From Chlorops oryzae (Eukaryota > Arthropoda > Insecta > Diptera > Chloropidae), in NCBI GenBank assembly GCA_020466095.1, contig CM035806.1, positions 141,912,434 to 141,976,433 of the forward strand: DNA of 64,000 bases, read 5' to 3'. The notes under the pieces were generated by a model. That model did not search any database. It was not told the origin of the DNA and saw nothing but the letters and a program-made list of their open reading frames with translations. The position numbers and the translations under genes were made by a program. Shown one piece after another: positions 1 to 13,700 of this stretch (position 1 is the stretch's first letter; each line of letters starts with the position of its first letter).

Positions 1-165
1 AAAGAGGGAGAGAGATAGAGAGCTAGAGAGAGAGAGAGAGATAGAGAGATAAAAAGAGATTGAGAGAGAGATAGAGAGAAAGAGAGAGAGAGAGATAGAG
101 AGATAAAAAGATATTGAGAGAGAGAGAGAGAGATAGAGAGAAAGAGAGAGAGAGAGATAGAGAGA
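1..165. repeat. GA-rich microsatellite
   Basis: Imperfect (GA)n/(GATA-GAGA) repeat. The open frames across it are artefacts of the repeat. Confidence 0.95.
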
Positions 166-777
166 TTTTCAGTAAAATTTTCGTCAACTCATTTTTTCCC
201 CTGATGCTCAATTATTGTGCTTCATTTTTTATATAAAGATTTTCACACATTGGCGAGACGTGCTCTAAAAGGATTTCTCAGTCATTTATAATAAAATTGA
301 AAATTTGTAATTAAAAATTTTTGGTTTTTCCTCTGGTCGGTCGTCGCTGCAAATTCCAACTCTCAACTCAACTGAGCTGAACTCAACTGCCCCAATGTCG
401 CGCTGAGAAATTACTTAATTAAACAGTTGAGACAGTGAATAGTGTATTGCGCCATCTGGTGCCATGCTGGCTACTCCCAGACCGATAAGACGGGTCCATT
501 GATTGTGTGTGTGTGTGTGTGGCTTTTATTAAAAGTTTGTATGTCCTTTGATTTTCGAATGATGTATAGTTTAAAGTTTTATGATAAGAATCTTTTGGCG
601 TATCCTTTATACATAGATATATGAAACTTTTAAAATTTGGGAAGACTTTCGAAATTTGAAATCAACGTTCGCGAACTTTTAATGTAACAGCGTAACTTCA
701 ATTGGACTAGCTAGGACGCATTCAGTTTGTTTAATTTTGTTAGCTTTCACCAAACCAAATGTACATGCAAGCATACA
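166..777. other. Unique AT-rich sequence
   Basis: A short (GT)n lies at 506-521. I see no exon with good splice sites and no signal-peptide exon for the DIP gene here. Confidence 0.5.
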
Positions 778-1531
<754 letters not shown>

Positions 1532-1687
1532 TTAGAAAGTACCTACAAATAAGCGTGTTCTAATGAGACATATTAAGGCTTCCCATTAGACTGACTTGCA
1601 TCATTATATACTCAATTTGAGTTTTTTTCCATTTGTACTCGTGTAATAACACGAAGACGCATATTGATTGTTTTACTCAACTTTCAG

Positions 1688-1794
1688 TCATGATGGATGA
1701 GCCTCGCTTCGCGCAACCGATACCAAACGTGACGGTGGCTGTGGGCCGGGACGCCAATTTACCATGCGTTGTCGAGCATTTGGGCGGCTATAAG
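1688..1794 (+). CDS. DIP-theta: DIP exon a: N-terminal half of Ig1
   Basis: The acceptor is TTTCAG at 1682-1687 and the donor GTAAGC starts at 1795. The segment encodes residues 1-35, including RFAQPIPNVTVAVGRD, the first Ig1 cysteine (26) and HLGGYK. It begins with two bases of a split codon and ends in phase 0. Two ATGs (1690 and 1693) lie at the start, but the phase and the absence of a signal peptide show that this is not the true N-terminus. Confidence 0.92.
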
Positions 1795-4700
1795 GTAAGC
1801 AAAATAGAGAACGACTTAATTCTTTATATTCATTTATACATACATGCATGGGTAAATATTTTTAGAGCACCTTCAAAATGGAAAGAAAAAATCAAAGTAA
1901 CTTTCATTTGTTTTCCGTTTTGTTAAGATTTTGACTGAAATGATATTTTCGAAGCTCTTTTATTGTTTTTCGGAATAGGATTAGATTGCATTGAACATGA
2001 TTATTATTTTGACAAACGATAGTTTGAAAAAAAAAAGGAAAAAAAATCAAGACTATCGCCTTTTAATCACAGTTCAAGGATCTTGGAGCAAGAGCAGTCT
2101 TCCAAAACAGTATCAGACTAAAGACTGTCCTCCATCGTGGTCTATATGTCCATACTCAGTGGGCTGCTTGACAGCTCCGCCCGTCTGATATGATTGACTT
2201 TCCCGTCACGTAACCAGGCGTCACATGCTCAACAAGATTTATAAACTCGAGTGCGTTCGAAGTTTCCACTGGCAAATATTTAATTTTCACTATTAAATGT
2301 CGCTGCCGGATGCACGTTTGTGCAAAATACATCTCCGTGGCTATGTGTGTGTGTGTGTGTGTGTGCGTGTGTGTATGTGTGATATGGCTGTGTGCACACA
2401 TGTGGTTGTCCTGTAGACTAGGACAAGACACAACAGGACAAACTCAGGGTAGAGTAGAAGTGGACAGCATATAGAACACAGTGACTGTAGTCCTGCCTTT
2501 TGCCTTCGACCATGTCGACCGGTTCGATATGTGCTATCGTTCCTCCGCATTTCCACATTGCCATACAGAAGGGAGAGCGTACGCAAAACTTGTGTGACCT
2601 CATCATTGTCACTTCTGGAAAGCAGAGTAGAAAATTGAAAAAGTTTTTTGGAGAACCGCCTTCTCCTTTTCTTTTTTATAAACATGTCAATTCTCTCGAT
2701 GACGTCTTTAACCTTTGACGGCTTTCCATGTTTTAAAAGTTATTTCATTTCATTTTATTTTCTTATATTTTTTTATATTTTTTTATATTTTTTTATACTT
2801 TTTAAATTTAATTTTTTGCCTTTTTTAATTTCAATTTTCACGATCAATTTCAATTAGAAAGATCCCGTTTCGTTGTTGCTGTTGTTATTTTCAATGTTAT
2901 GACTTTCACCTTCGCATTGAGATATTTTCAAATCGAAAACTGTCAAAATTTCTTTTCCCTTTTTTGACATTTCTTTCATTTGTTAACATCTGACACTGAA
3001 CGTATTCGATTGTCACATGTGTTCGCCATTGGATTGACTACACAAAACAAGAAAAAAAAAAATAAAAGAGAACAATTTAAAAAAAAAAAAAACGTCCATG
3101 TGCCGGACACTTTCAGGTTCGTTCTTGTTTGCGACAAAATTCCGAATTATGTCATTTATATTTATGTGAGTCTTCTTTGCTCACCCGTATCGTCCGCCCA
3201 GGTGAGTCCCAGTAGTCAAAATGGTAAATTGTTCACTTTATTGATCGATGAGCCCTAAAATTTAAGCGTTCAGGTTCATTAATTTCAGCCTTTGAGCCTC
3301 TTGAAGCAATAGGCCCCGCAGACTAAAGGTTGCTCCAAATCGAACAAAAGCCTATTTTAAAAAAAATTCAAAAAAAAACAGCGACGTGCCTTTAGAAAAT
3401 AGCACTGTTCAGGTAAACATACATTCATATGTATTAACATATGGAAAGAGCTCGAACGAAAAGGTTCTTTAAAAATTTTGACGCATTTTCTACTGGGTGA
3501 ATTCAATTTCTTACCAACAGGGTATACACATTCATACGTTGTAGATGTCATACAAAGGGGATAACTGGCATTAACAATGAGAAATGTTTATGACATCTTA
3601 GTGTGGCACATTGACTATTAGAAGTTTAATCTCGGATGAAAAATGAGAAATTTTATTTTTCCTATATTTTGCTCCTCGTTTTTCTGTGTTTATTTATTTT
3701 TTCAATTTTTTATTTATTATTTTTTTTTTCTTTTTTTCACTTTTTGTGTAGTGAAATTGAGGAATAGTAAAATGGGATTAAATGAAGCTATTTCAATGAG
3801 ATGTTCAATGCTTTTCAGGTCGCATGGATTCATATTGACCGGCAGATGATATTGACAATACATCGACAAGTTATTTCGCGTATACCAAGGTACAGTATTA
3901 CCTATGATAATGCGAACACCTGGCTCCTGCATGTGAATCAAGCACACCAAGATGATCGCGGATACTATATGTGCCAAGTGAATACAAATCCGATGATAAG
4001 TCAAGTTGGCTATCTTCAAGTTGTTGGTAAGTATTGGCATTTGTTGACTTTTTCTTGACATTTATAAATTTAAAGCATACTTTATGGGGCAAACATTTTT
4101 ACTCCCAACTTTTTGCGAACAAGTTTAGCAAAGTTGAAATTCAAACCGATTTTCTAACTTAAAAAAAAAAAAATCCATATTGAAGTTACAAATCGATTTC
4201 AATCTTAACAAAATTGCTACTCCATAAAGTATGCTTTAAATTTTTGAAAGTCAATTAAATAGCAGCCCCGTGTCATTAGTTAAATAAGGATAATTTTAAA
4301 AAGACGGTGTATACCCAGGGCAACCAAAAATCTTTGAATTGAGCCCTAAAAAAAAACAAGTCAATATTTTGAAATATTTGCGATGCTGGAACTCCTTTAA
4401 TTTCTTATGAGCACACGACTATTTACATCTATGCACCATCAGAAAGGTATTATGGAACTTTACGAATCATGTAAAAGCTAGAATTAAATTTTACATTATT
4501 TGTATTTGTAGTGCTCACACTGTAAACCTTGAACTCTCGATTTTCTTCGAAATGACAAGTAGAGCTTGAGCTTCAGAACTACGCATTGGTATGAACATAT
4601 CTCTAGGATCGATAACAGAGCTAACATCTCCCAAAAGTCTTGCCCAAAATTGTGTACTTAAATGGACAGCCCTGAAGAGAGGGAATATATCCTTTTCATT

Positions 4701-7675
4701 ATTGAAAATCTTTTAGATATCTATTTGCTTAACCGTTGATGCTGAATATTAAAGGTTTAACATTGCACAAATTATTTGTATTGAGACATATTTGCCCGGT
4801 TTTCTTTTCTGGAAGTCTGTCTTAATGGGTTCAAAGATCCTCCTCAACATTTAAATATATATATAAATATTTTGTTTTCTTTTTTTTTTTAATTTTTCGT
4901 CACCCTCAAAGTTGGCTCTTAAAATCGCAGATATCAAGGATATAAAGTTCTGGTTTTTGTATGGGAAACGACCCACAATGACTCACTCTAGCATTGCTCA
5001 TTTACACTTCCCAAATGAAATGAATCGAATTGATTCAATTGAGATTTTTCCCTGCGATTTCATTATGAGAAATTTTTTTCTTGATTTCATTTTCGCATAA
5101 GCTTTCCTTGTGCACCTCTTTCATTAATTGTGCGCCCCGCATTTTCATTAAACTTTTTGCCCGTGCCATTCGCAGTGCCGCCGAATATTCTCGATATCGA
5201 GAGCACACCATCGTCCGTTGCAGTGAGGGAAAATCAAAACATCAATATGACATGCCGTGCCGATGGATTCCCAACTCCGAAAATTATTTGGCGTCGTGAG
5301 GATGGCGAGGAAATCGCTGTGGAAAAGAAGAAAAAAGGTAAAGTCCCGAAAACGCTCGAACGGACATCGCACGAGTGCACGTTATGCCACACGGAATGTA
5401 TGTTTGTGTGTATGTATTTATGTAGGCAATGCAGTGGACACATGTCCGAGCTGGTAAATATGCACTTCGTTTTGCCTGAAAAGGCAAACACAGATGCACA
5501 CACACACAGCTTCCTTCAGATCTATAGGGTAGGAAAACGTGGCTTTAATCGTTGTCTTTCAACATGATTTTTTCTTCAGATATTTTGGTTTTTGTTTTGT
5601 TTTAGTTCTTCTGTTTTGGCTTTTTTCATTTCTTCATCGTCTCGTTTTGTGTGATTGTGTGCGTCAATTTCATGCTGGCCGTCTGCGTGATCCAATTATT
5701 TATGCCATATGCGTCAAATTCCGGCAAATGTCAAAGTCGTGAGCAAATGCTTTCTTTTTATTTTATTTTTCTTTTTTTCTTCTGAGACGTGGGGTCATTC
5801 GGTGGTGTGCGTTTAATGACGACACTCTTCGTCATTTTTTTTTTTTTTTTTTTTTTTTTTGGCAAAGGTCACGCTTGACTTCGGATTGAGTGAACAAATG
5901 AGCGTGCTTGCAGACGCACACGAGTACACATGCACGAACATATGTTAATCGTTATAATAAATTATACTTTCCGTGTTCTTCACTTATTTATTTTATTTTT
6001 TATTTTTGATATCTTTCTCTTTTCTCCCTCCTACTTGTTCTGCAACTTAAATGGCCGTTCAATTTTTTGGGGTTTAAACGACGACGCAACTTATTGCCGC
6101 AACATCTCAATCCCGTGATCAACTTTTCGCACACGACGAACTTCAATTACATCTTCAATGGAATCGCTTCGCGGAATCGCAATCGCAATCGGATCGGACT
6201 CGTCATTTGCTGTGGCTTTGGCGGTGGCTGTGGCATTGCCGTCGGAATTGACATCGATACGTGCTTCATTTTGCATCAGTGCTAGTCTACGATGGCGAAA
6301 TATTGCCATTGACAAAAGTGAGTCGTAATGAAATGGGTGCATACCTTTGCATTGCCACAAACGGCGTACCGCCGTCTGTCTCCAAGCGTATTATACTGGA
6401 TGTTGAATGTGAGTCTTATATCGATCCATACCCATAAATATATATATATATTAGGGTGTCCCAAAAAAAGATTTTTTTTTAAATTTCATAGCTGCACAAG
6501 CGTTTTTTGAAAGTTAAAGGGGTAAAGTATTTTTCAGAATTTTTTCAGATTTTTTGGAAAACGTTTAGAGGTCCCCCAAAGCCGTTTTTCCCTAGTTAAC
6601 AGAGCTTTTGGACTTCCATTAATTGTAAGCATATTTTCATTTACGATGCACTCGTTTTGAGTCTTGCTGCCATCGTGTCAAAAGAAAAATGTTTAATCTT
6701 TCCGTCTGTGTCGAAAGAGCAAAAAGTTCGATTGTTCTCGTGTTCTATTTTCAGCGACAATCTCAAATTTTTTCAAAAATTTACTTTAACAGCATAAAAA
6801 AGGTGTCATAACTTCTTAAGTTACTATAAAACTATGAAAAAGTAATGATGCAGTTTGATAGACTGTGTGTTTGTTAAAGCGTGTAAATATTAAAATATTT
6901 ATTTACTTTCGCGGTGGTAACATAATAACCTAAAAACAATGTGTTGCATACATAAAGGGGTATATTTTTAACAGTCTTTGCTTATGTGATTTAAAAATTT
7001 TCTCAGTTTTCTGTATACATAACAGAGTTCTGGAAACTTCTTGAAAAATTTATTGCATGCTTAAAGTGCAAGTACAATTTGCATTTTAAAATGTACATTG
7101 ATAATATCTGTGCCAATTGATCATAACTTTTTAAGTCAAAAACCGTTGTTGCGCGAAAATTCTCTTTAAATTTTGCACGCCTTCTCTTGCTAAACGATGT
7201 TTTATTTAGAAAAATGATAGGAACACAAGTGTTAAACTATAACATGGGCCGGTTGAAAAGAATTGCACCAGTACCAATTACTGTTATTTCTCATAAGTCA
7301 CCTGGCACAGATATTATAATATAAATTTGTCAGTAATTATCATTCATTAAGCAGCCAACTATTGTGTTCTTTTTAGGCAGTAAGTCGAGAAAAAAGAATT
7401 CTCCCGGGATAATGGTTTATCGTAGAAAATAAAATTTAAAGAAGTTCGAAAGCCAATTGTATGGGATTTAATGGGAAAAATAAATTGTTGGTTAAATTTT
7501 GATCTATTGAGGCAAAAATAAACGGTCAAAGTCAAAACTTCCGAAAGAAATTTCAATTTTTCTTACTTTGGCAGCCATTTTGGTATGAAAGAGGTCCTAT
7601 TAACACATGATTTTCAATTTTTTTTTGGAATTTGCTTTAAATTTTCTTTAAAACAGTATCACATATGTCATATAT

Positions 7676-7709
<34 letters not shown>

Positions 7710-10700
7710 CATATTTACTGTACTTTAACCCTCAAAGGGCACAGTAGAACTTGTTTTTCAGGGGCGTGATATTATTCTTCCCTATTAAATCCTATAGACT
7801 CATAGTCTTCAAGATATTTGAAATTTTTTGAAGGCTTAAACTTTCAAATGATTAATTTCCAAGCGAGTTTAAACTAGGTTTTATATTATTTTTATTTAAA
7901 AAATATTTGAAAAATTCAAATATAGGAAATGTAAATATTTGATTGAGTTAAACTGGCATGGGGAATAAAAGAATATATTCAGGAATTTAAACCAGGGTTC
8001 GTATTTGAACATACATGTGCTGCTCATGTTCGATCATTTCACTATTTGCTCATGAGCAAAGTATTCCGATGAAACACATGACATATAATGCACATGAGTA
8101 TGTTTCGAAAATCTTATACATTGAACATGTTCGATCGAGAAGTGTTCAGTTCACACAGAAAATATTCATGTTCATAAAAGATTCTATTTTGAACACAGTG
8201 TTCTTTACGTGTTCAATGTTCAGATGTTTTCATGTTCAATTCATGTTCATGTTCAGCTCAAACAGAGAGTATTCTTTACTGAATAAAAAAATTTTATTAA
8301 AAAATGTTTATTAAAAATTAATGGAGATAAACTGCACAATGTTTTACAGAAAGTAATGAGTCAAAAGCCAATAACTTAAAGTTTGCTTAAAGCCATGTTA
8401 AGCAAATTTAAGCCTTCTCTACCATTCCCTCTCCCTCACTCTGTCCATCACCTTCTACCGCACCATCTCCATCACTCCCTCCCTCAATACTAGAAGAGAG
8501 TTTTCGCTAGCGTAATAAAAACAAGTAAAGAAGTTTACATCAGCTAAGCCGATTGCACACATATCTTTTCCTCAGCCTAAAATATGTTAAAACATTACCC
8601 TAACAAAAATTCCTGCCGTTTTTGTTGTTCTAGCTCGGATATATAGTTATACCTAATCTGTTTCTCGATTTAGCTTCTCAAACTCGACATTATTATTAAG
8701 CACAATATTTTCGCGAATGGTGGTCATGGTCGAATTTTAACCGTAAGAGAGTATTAATCTAGCTGCGAAATACACAATTCGAAAAAGTGAAAATCAAATT
8801 TTTGCGAATTTCGCGGATGGCGGTCTAGGTTAAGTTTTAACTGTAAGGGGGAATTATATCCAGCTGCGAACGACTCAATTCCAAATAGTGAAAATCAGAT
8901 TTTTGCAAATTTCGCGAATGGTGGTCATGCTCAAATTTTAACCGTTGGAGGACATTTTGTCTAGCTGCGAAATACTCAATTCAAAATAGTGAAAATCAAA
9001 TTTTTGCGAATTTCGCGAATGGTGGTCATGCTCAAATTTTAACCGTTGGAGGACATTTTGTCTAGCTGCGAAATACTCAATTCAAAATAGTGAAAATCAA
9101 ATTTTTGCGAATTTCGCGAATGGTGGTCATGGTTAAATTTTTTTATGGGCCTCCTTCAACACGTCAAACAATTGCTTTCCGTCCATTTTTGTAAAATGAA
9201 TTTATGGAAAACAATTTTGAAAAACTTTGAACACGTCTGAACGCAAAAAAGTTTTTATAAAAAACGCAAAGCATAGATAATGTTCAATTTTCAAAATGTT
9301 GTGTTTGAGCTGAACATGAACATGAATTGAACATGGAAACATCTGAACATTGAACACGTAAAGAACACTGTGTTCAAAATAGAATCTTTTATGAACATGA
9401 AAATTTTCTGTGTGAACTGAACACTTCTCGATCGAACATGTTCAATGTATAAGATTTTCGAAACATACTCATGTGCATTATATGTCATGTGTTTTATCAG
9501 AATATTTTGCTCATGAGCAAAGAGCATTTTACTGTGAACACGTACATTTTGATTTTAAACATGATCTGAACATGTGTGTTCAAATACGAACCCTGATTTA
9601 AACTTTCCAATCTCTTAAACCGATTTGAAGACAGCAACTCTTTATTTATTATGTTTTAAGGAACCTATGTTTTGATATGGTTCCTTCCTGAATTCTGTTC
9701 GGAATGTTCCTTGGTTGCCATTTCAGATCAAATTTAGATAAAAGCTAGAATAAGTATGTACCAATGTGTGCTCTATGAATAAGGAGAATAGATTTCATTG
9801 GAAGAATTTTTTTAATTTAAATTAATTTTCCTTGATCCTCTTACCTTTTTGAACGAATAATACGGGATCGTACCGAAAACCGTTTGTTCTCGACACTCCA
9901 AAAATGAAACAAACATTGGGTTACTTAAAATAAATATTTCCAGTAAAAATCTGGTGAAAATGAGACGGAAAAAAAATCCGATTTTAATTAGTGGTATCTC
10001 GACAAACTCATTCCAATCTATTTGCACAAGCAATTTTTGATTAGAAAGCTTTGCGCAAACCGAACTGGGTTCGAATCGACAGTGCAAGAAGAAAATGGCA
10101 GGAAAATCTCGAGCAAATTATCTTTATAAACGCACACATATATATACTTCCATAGCTTAAGTCAATATATGGTGAAGATTGCAGTTTTCGCCATTTTCGC
10201 GCCGCGCGCTCCCTCACTGCTCAGCTTGTAGGTTTCTTCATCTTTCCGTTTCTTTCATTTTTTCATATTTTTCTTCTTTTATATTTTATTTTTTCTGTTT
10301 TTTTCACAGTCTCACCGATGATCTGGGTACCAAATCAACTTGTTGGCGCACCAGCTGGTACGGATGTAACCATCGATTGCCACACCGAAGCGCATCCAAA
10401 GTGAGTTGGCAGAAAAAAAATTTATTTGATTTTTTATTCTCTATGATTTTTCTTTTTCTCATATAAAGATGTATGTGTGTGTATGGATTCTTTCATCTAT
10501 TTCTTTTATAAAACATTTTTTTTTTTTTTTTTTTGTTTTGAGTTGCCTTTTCCTTGAGGCAGCAAGAGGGCAAGGCAGACGGTTAGGTACGCTCTTCCAT
10601 ATCAATTCTTGGCGGATTTCATTTTTCCACAGCGAACTCTTTTGGTTCTTCTCTTTTGTTTGATTCTTTTTTTTTCCTTTCCTTTTCTTTTCTTTTTATC

Positions 10701-13700
10701 ATTGTTTGTTGAAGTTTTATTGCTTCCAAAAGGAGCAGTTTATTTTTCAGTTATTGTGTTCGAGATTGTTCAACAAGACCGTCTGTGACTCGGTCCGTCC
10801 CTCCGTTCGCCTTCCAGTATGTATGTCTGTCCCTGTGACTGTCTGCATGCTGCCAGCCGCGCAGTTTTACACCGGAACTCTCAGGCAATTTTCATTCAAA
10901 TTTAATTTAGCTGCAATATTTTCTTCCTGTTGCATTCGAGATTGGAATTATGCACTCCTCCATTCTTTGCCTTTCGTTATATCTTTTCTTTTTCCTTTTC
11001 TTTTTCTTTTTCTTTTTCTTTTTCTTTTAATACTCTTCAGTTTTCGATTTCGTTCTTTACGTATTTATTGTTATCTTATTACAACGTGAACGTTTTCATA
11101 TTCGTTCGGAAACTTTTCGAGGCTTGCTGGCGATAAAGCTTAACGTTATCGCTGTCAATGGAGCGAGAAATACGATTCCGAAGATTATTTAAGGAAAAAA
11201 AAAAAAAAAATGCACTTACAATTCTCAATTCACTCTCTCTCAATTTTTTTTTTCTCCTTTTTCTTCTGGTCTTGATTTTATTCCAGGGCGATTATTTATT
11301 GGGTATACAACTCCGTAATGGTATTGCCAAGTAAAAAATATAAAACCGATTACACGGAAAACTCCTACAGGTGAGCGATTTACCCAATTGAATACACATT
11401 CCCATTGAATTCTTTTTAAAGACTGTTTTTTTGTTTGTCCCAATGCATCTTTGTTTTTTCAATTAAATGGTTGTTGTCTGATGGCAGGATTGTTAGGGTT
11501 AATTAAGGGATCTTTTAGGCCAATTTGTGCATTTAGTGCGATTTATATCTTTATTATTATTATTTTTGTTTTTAGTTATTATACTATATTTAGTTATTTT
11601 TAGAGATAGTTAGAGGACAAAGAAAAACAAATTGAATTTTGCTACTTAGGGGCAGTTCTGTCAGAAATGAAAAACTCATATCGAAAAAAAAAAAAAAAAC
11701 GCTTCAGAAATGAATCAGAAATGTTGTTTATCTCAAGTTTTTCATTTCTGATTCATTTCCGACAGCACTGGACAGAGCTCCTTAGAGCGGACATGAATTT
11801 TCAAGTAAGGCTAATGTTTAAGACAACCCTTAAAATGGGAAATACTTGTAATATCGGATTTTTATATCGTAATTTTTTTTATTTACTTTTTTTCACTGTG
11901 AAGTTTTTGTTAACCTGTTACTACAATACAAGCTTTGAACTCGGAAATCGATAAAGTTTTTATAATTCCGCATGTTGAATGCAATCAAGTATGAAAGGCA
12001 AAAGTCTCAATGCTTCGAATTTAACATTTCAAATTTAATATATTCGGACAAGAGAGCGAAAGACAGGCAAGTAGGGAAACAGGCAAGCAGCAAAGTGTGC
12101 TGCTTCAAATGTAGCCAATACACCAAAGGTCCTTCAGTGAGGAGAGCATAAATAGAAAAACGAGTTAAAGGATATACAAAACCTGTATGGATTGGTAGGC
12201 AGGGATGCCGGACGGGCATGTACCTAACTAAATTTTCAATATTGCAATATTTTGTTTTCCTCGCAACAAAATCAACAAAACAAAGCAATTTTTTGTCGCT
12301 GTTGTTGTTTTATTTTATCGTAAATACATTTTTATTCGAGTGAATTGTAAGAAAGTTTCTAAAGAATATCCTGAAAGAACATGTTTTATATTTATGTAAA
12401 AAGTTGTAGTTGCCTGCATGGAGGTGAATCTGAAAATAGTATGACAACAACAACACAAACTTCAGCTACAGCTAAAGGTGAATCTTATCTTGTTTTATCG
12501 TTTTCGGTAAATGCCTGACTCCTAAGCGCATTTATTTGCTCGTATTTTACTTGAACTTCACCGCTTACTTTTCACCCATTTTTCTGTTCGTTTCTTCCTC
12601 TCGATCTCTTTCTCGTTCACGTTCACGTTCTCTTGCCTCTTTTTCTCCTTTTGCTTTTTTAACCCATTGTTTAGAGCGCACATGAAGCTAACGATAAGGA
12701 ATTTACAATACGGTGACTTTGGCAACTACCGCTGTATCTCGAAGAACTCACTTGGGGAAACGGAGGGCTCCATACGTGTCTACGGTAAGTGCATTCGAGA
12801 CTGAAAATACAAAAACAAACAAAAGCAAACACATGCGCAAACGCAAACGCAAAACAAAAACGCTAATGCAAGGACTTGAAGCAACAATGGCAATGAAAGA
12901 AACCTCAATGCGATTGGGTATTGTTAGAGGTAGTGAAGGAATTGCTTGAGAATTTTTAAAAGTCAAATCTTCCCATATTTACCAATGCTCGTTCTATTGC
13001 CTTCAACGGCTTTGTTCCTCAGTTCCTCCACATACACACATACATACATAAATACATACATACATACATACATACATACATGCATACACGTGTAAGCTTG
13101 TGTTGTTGGGAAACTCTATCGGTTATTAATGGATATAAATGTGTGCCGGATGGTTGGCAGAGAGAATATCTTGAGGGCGATGATAGCGGCGGGGATGGGG
13201 TGAGTTTTTTTTTTTTTTTGCGATTTGTCTGGGCCTGTAGCATATGTGAATTGTATTTTGTTGCATAATTTCGTGCTGAACGGTATGAAAAACAAGAAGA
13301 AGAAAAATAGTAAAATGTAACGCTATCTTTGCAACGAATATTGACTTTATTTTCAGTTACATCTTTGACCTGTAACTTTTGATGTTTCTCAGGAAGCTCT
13401 TAGCTATGGATTGGAGAACAAGAGCAAACAATGTGCACATTTGGCTAAAGGGGAAATCACTTTTTCACTTTTCCGATTAACGAAAGACAACAAGTTTTAT
13501 GTCTTTGCGAAACTTTAAGACTTTTCATTGTTCTTTATGATCGGCTGACGTGATTGTGTAGTAATTTTTTTGCCTAAGATTGAGAAAGTTGGGAAAGACG
13601 TCAAGTGAAAAAGTTTACCCCAAAAACAATTCATTTGTGCTAGAGTCTCGTTGATGAAATTTGAAGTGAAATGAAAATTTTCAAACGAAATTGTCCGTTT

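Larger units (their letters stand above)
6409..10309 (+). other. Intron between DIP exons d and e (3.9 kb)
   Basis: Besides the two mobile elements listed separately, it has an (AT)n tract at about 7674-7710. From 9604 to 10309 I see only unique AT-rich sequence. Confidence 0.85.

Noticed and set aside
442..624. Short frame with a hydrophobic stretch, considered as the DIP signal-peptide exon
   Set aside because: No donor with the required phase follows the hydrophobic part, and the hydrophobic code comes from a GT repeat.
8015..9527. Two long frames with the same protein on opposite strands
   Set aside because: They are the inverted arms of the hAT-type element and are rich in repeated CATGTTC; no known protein.
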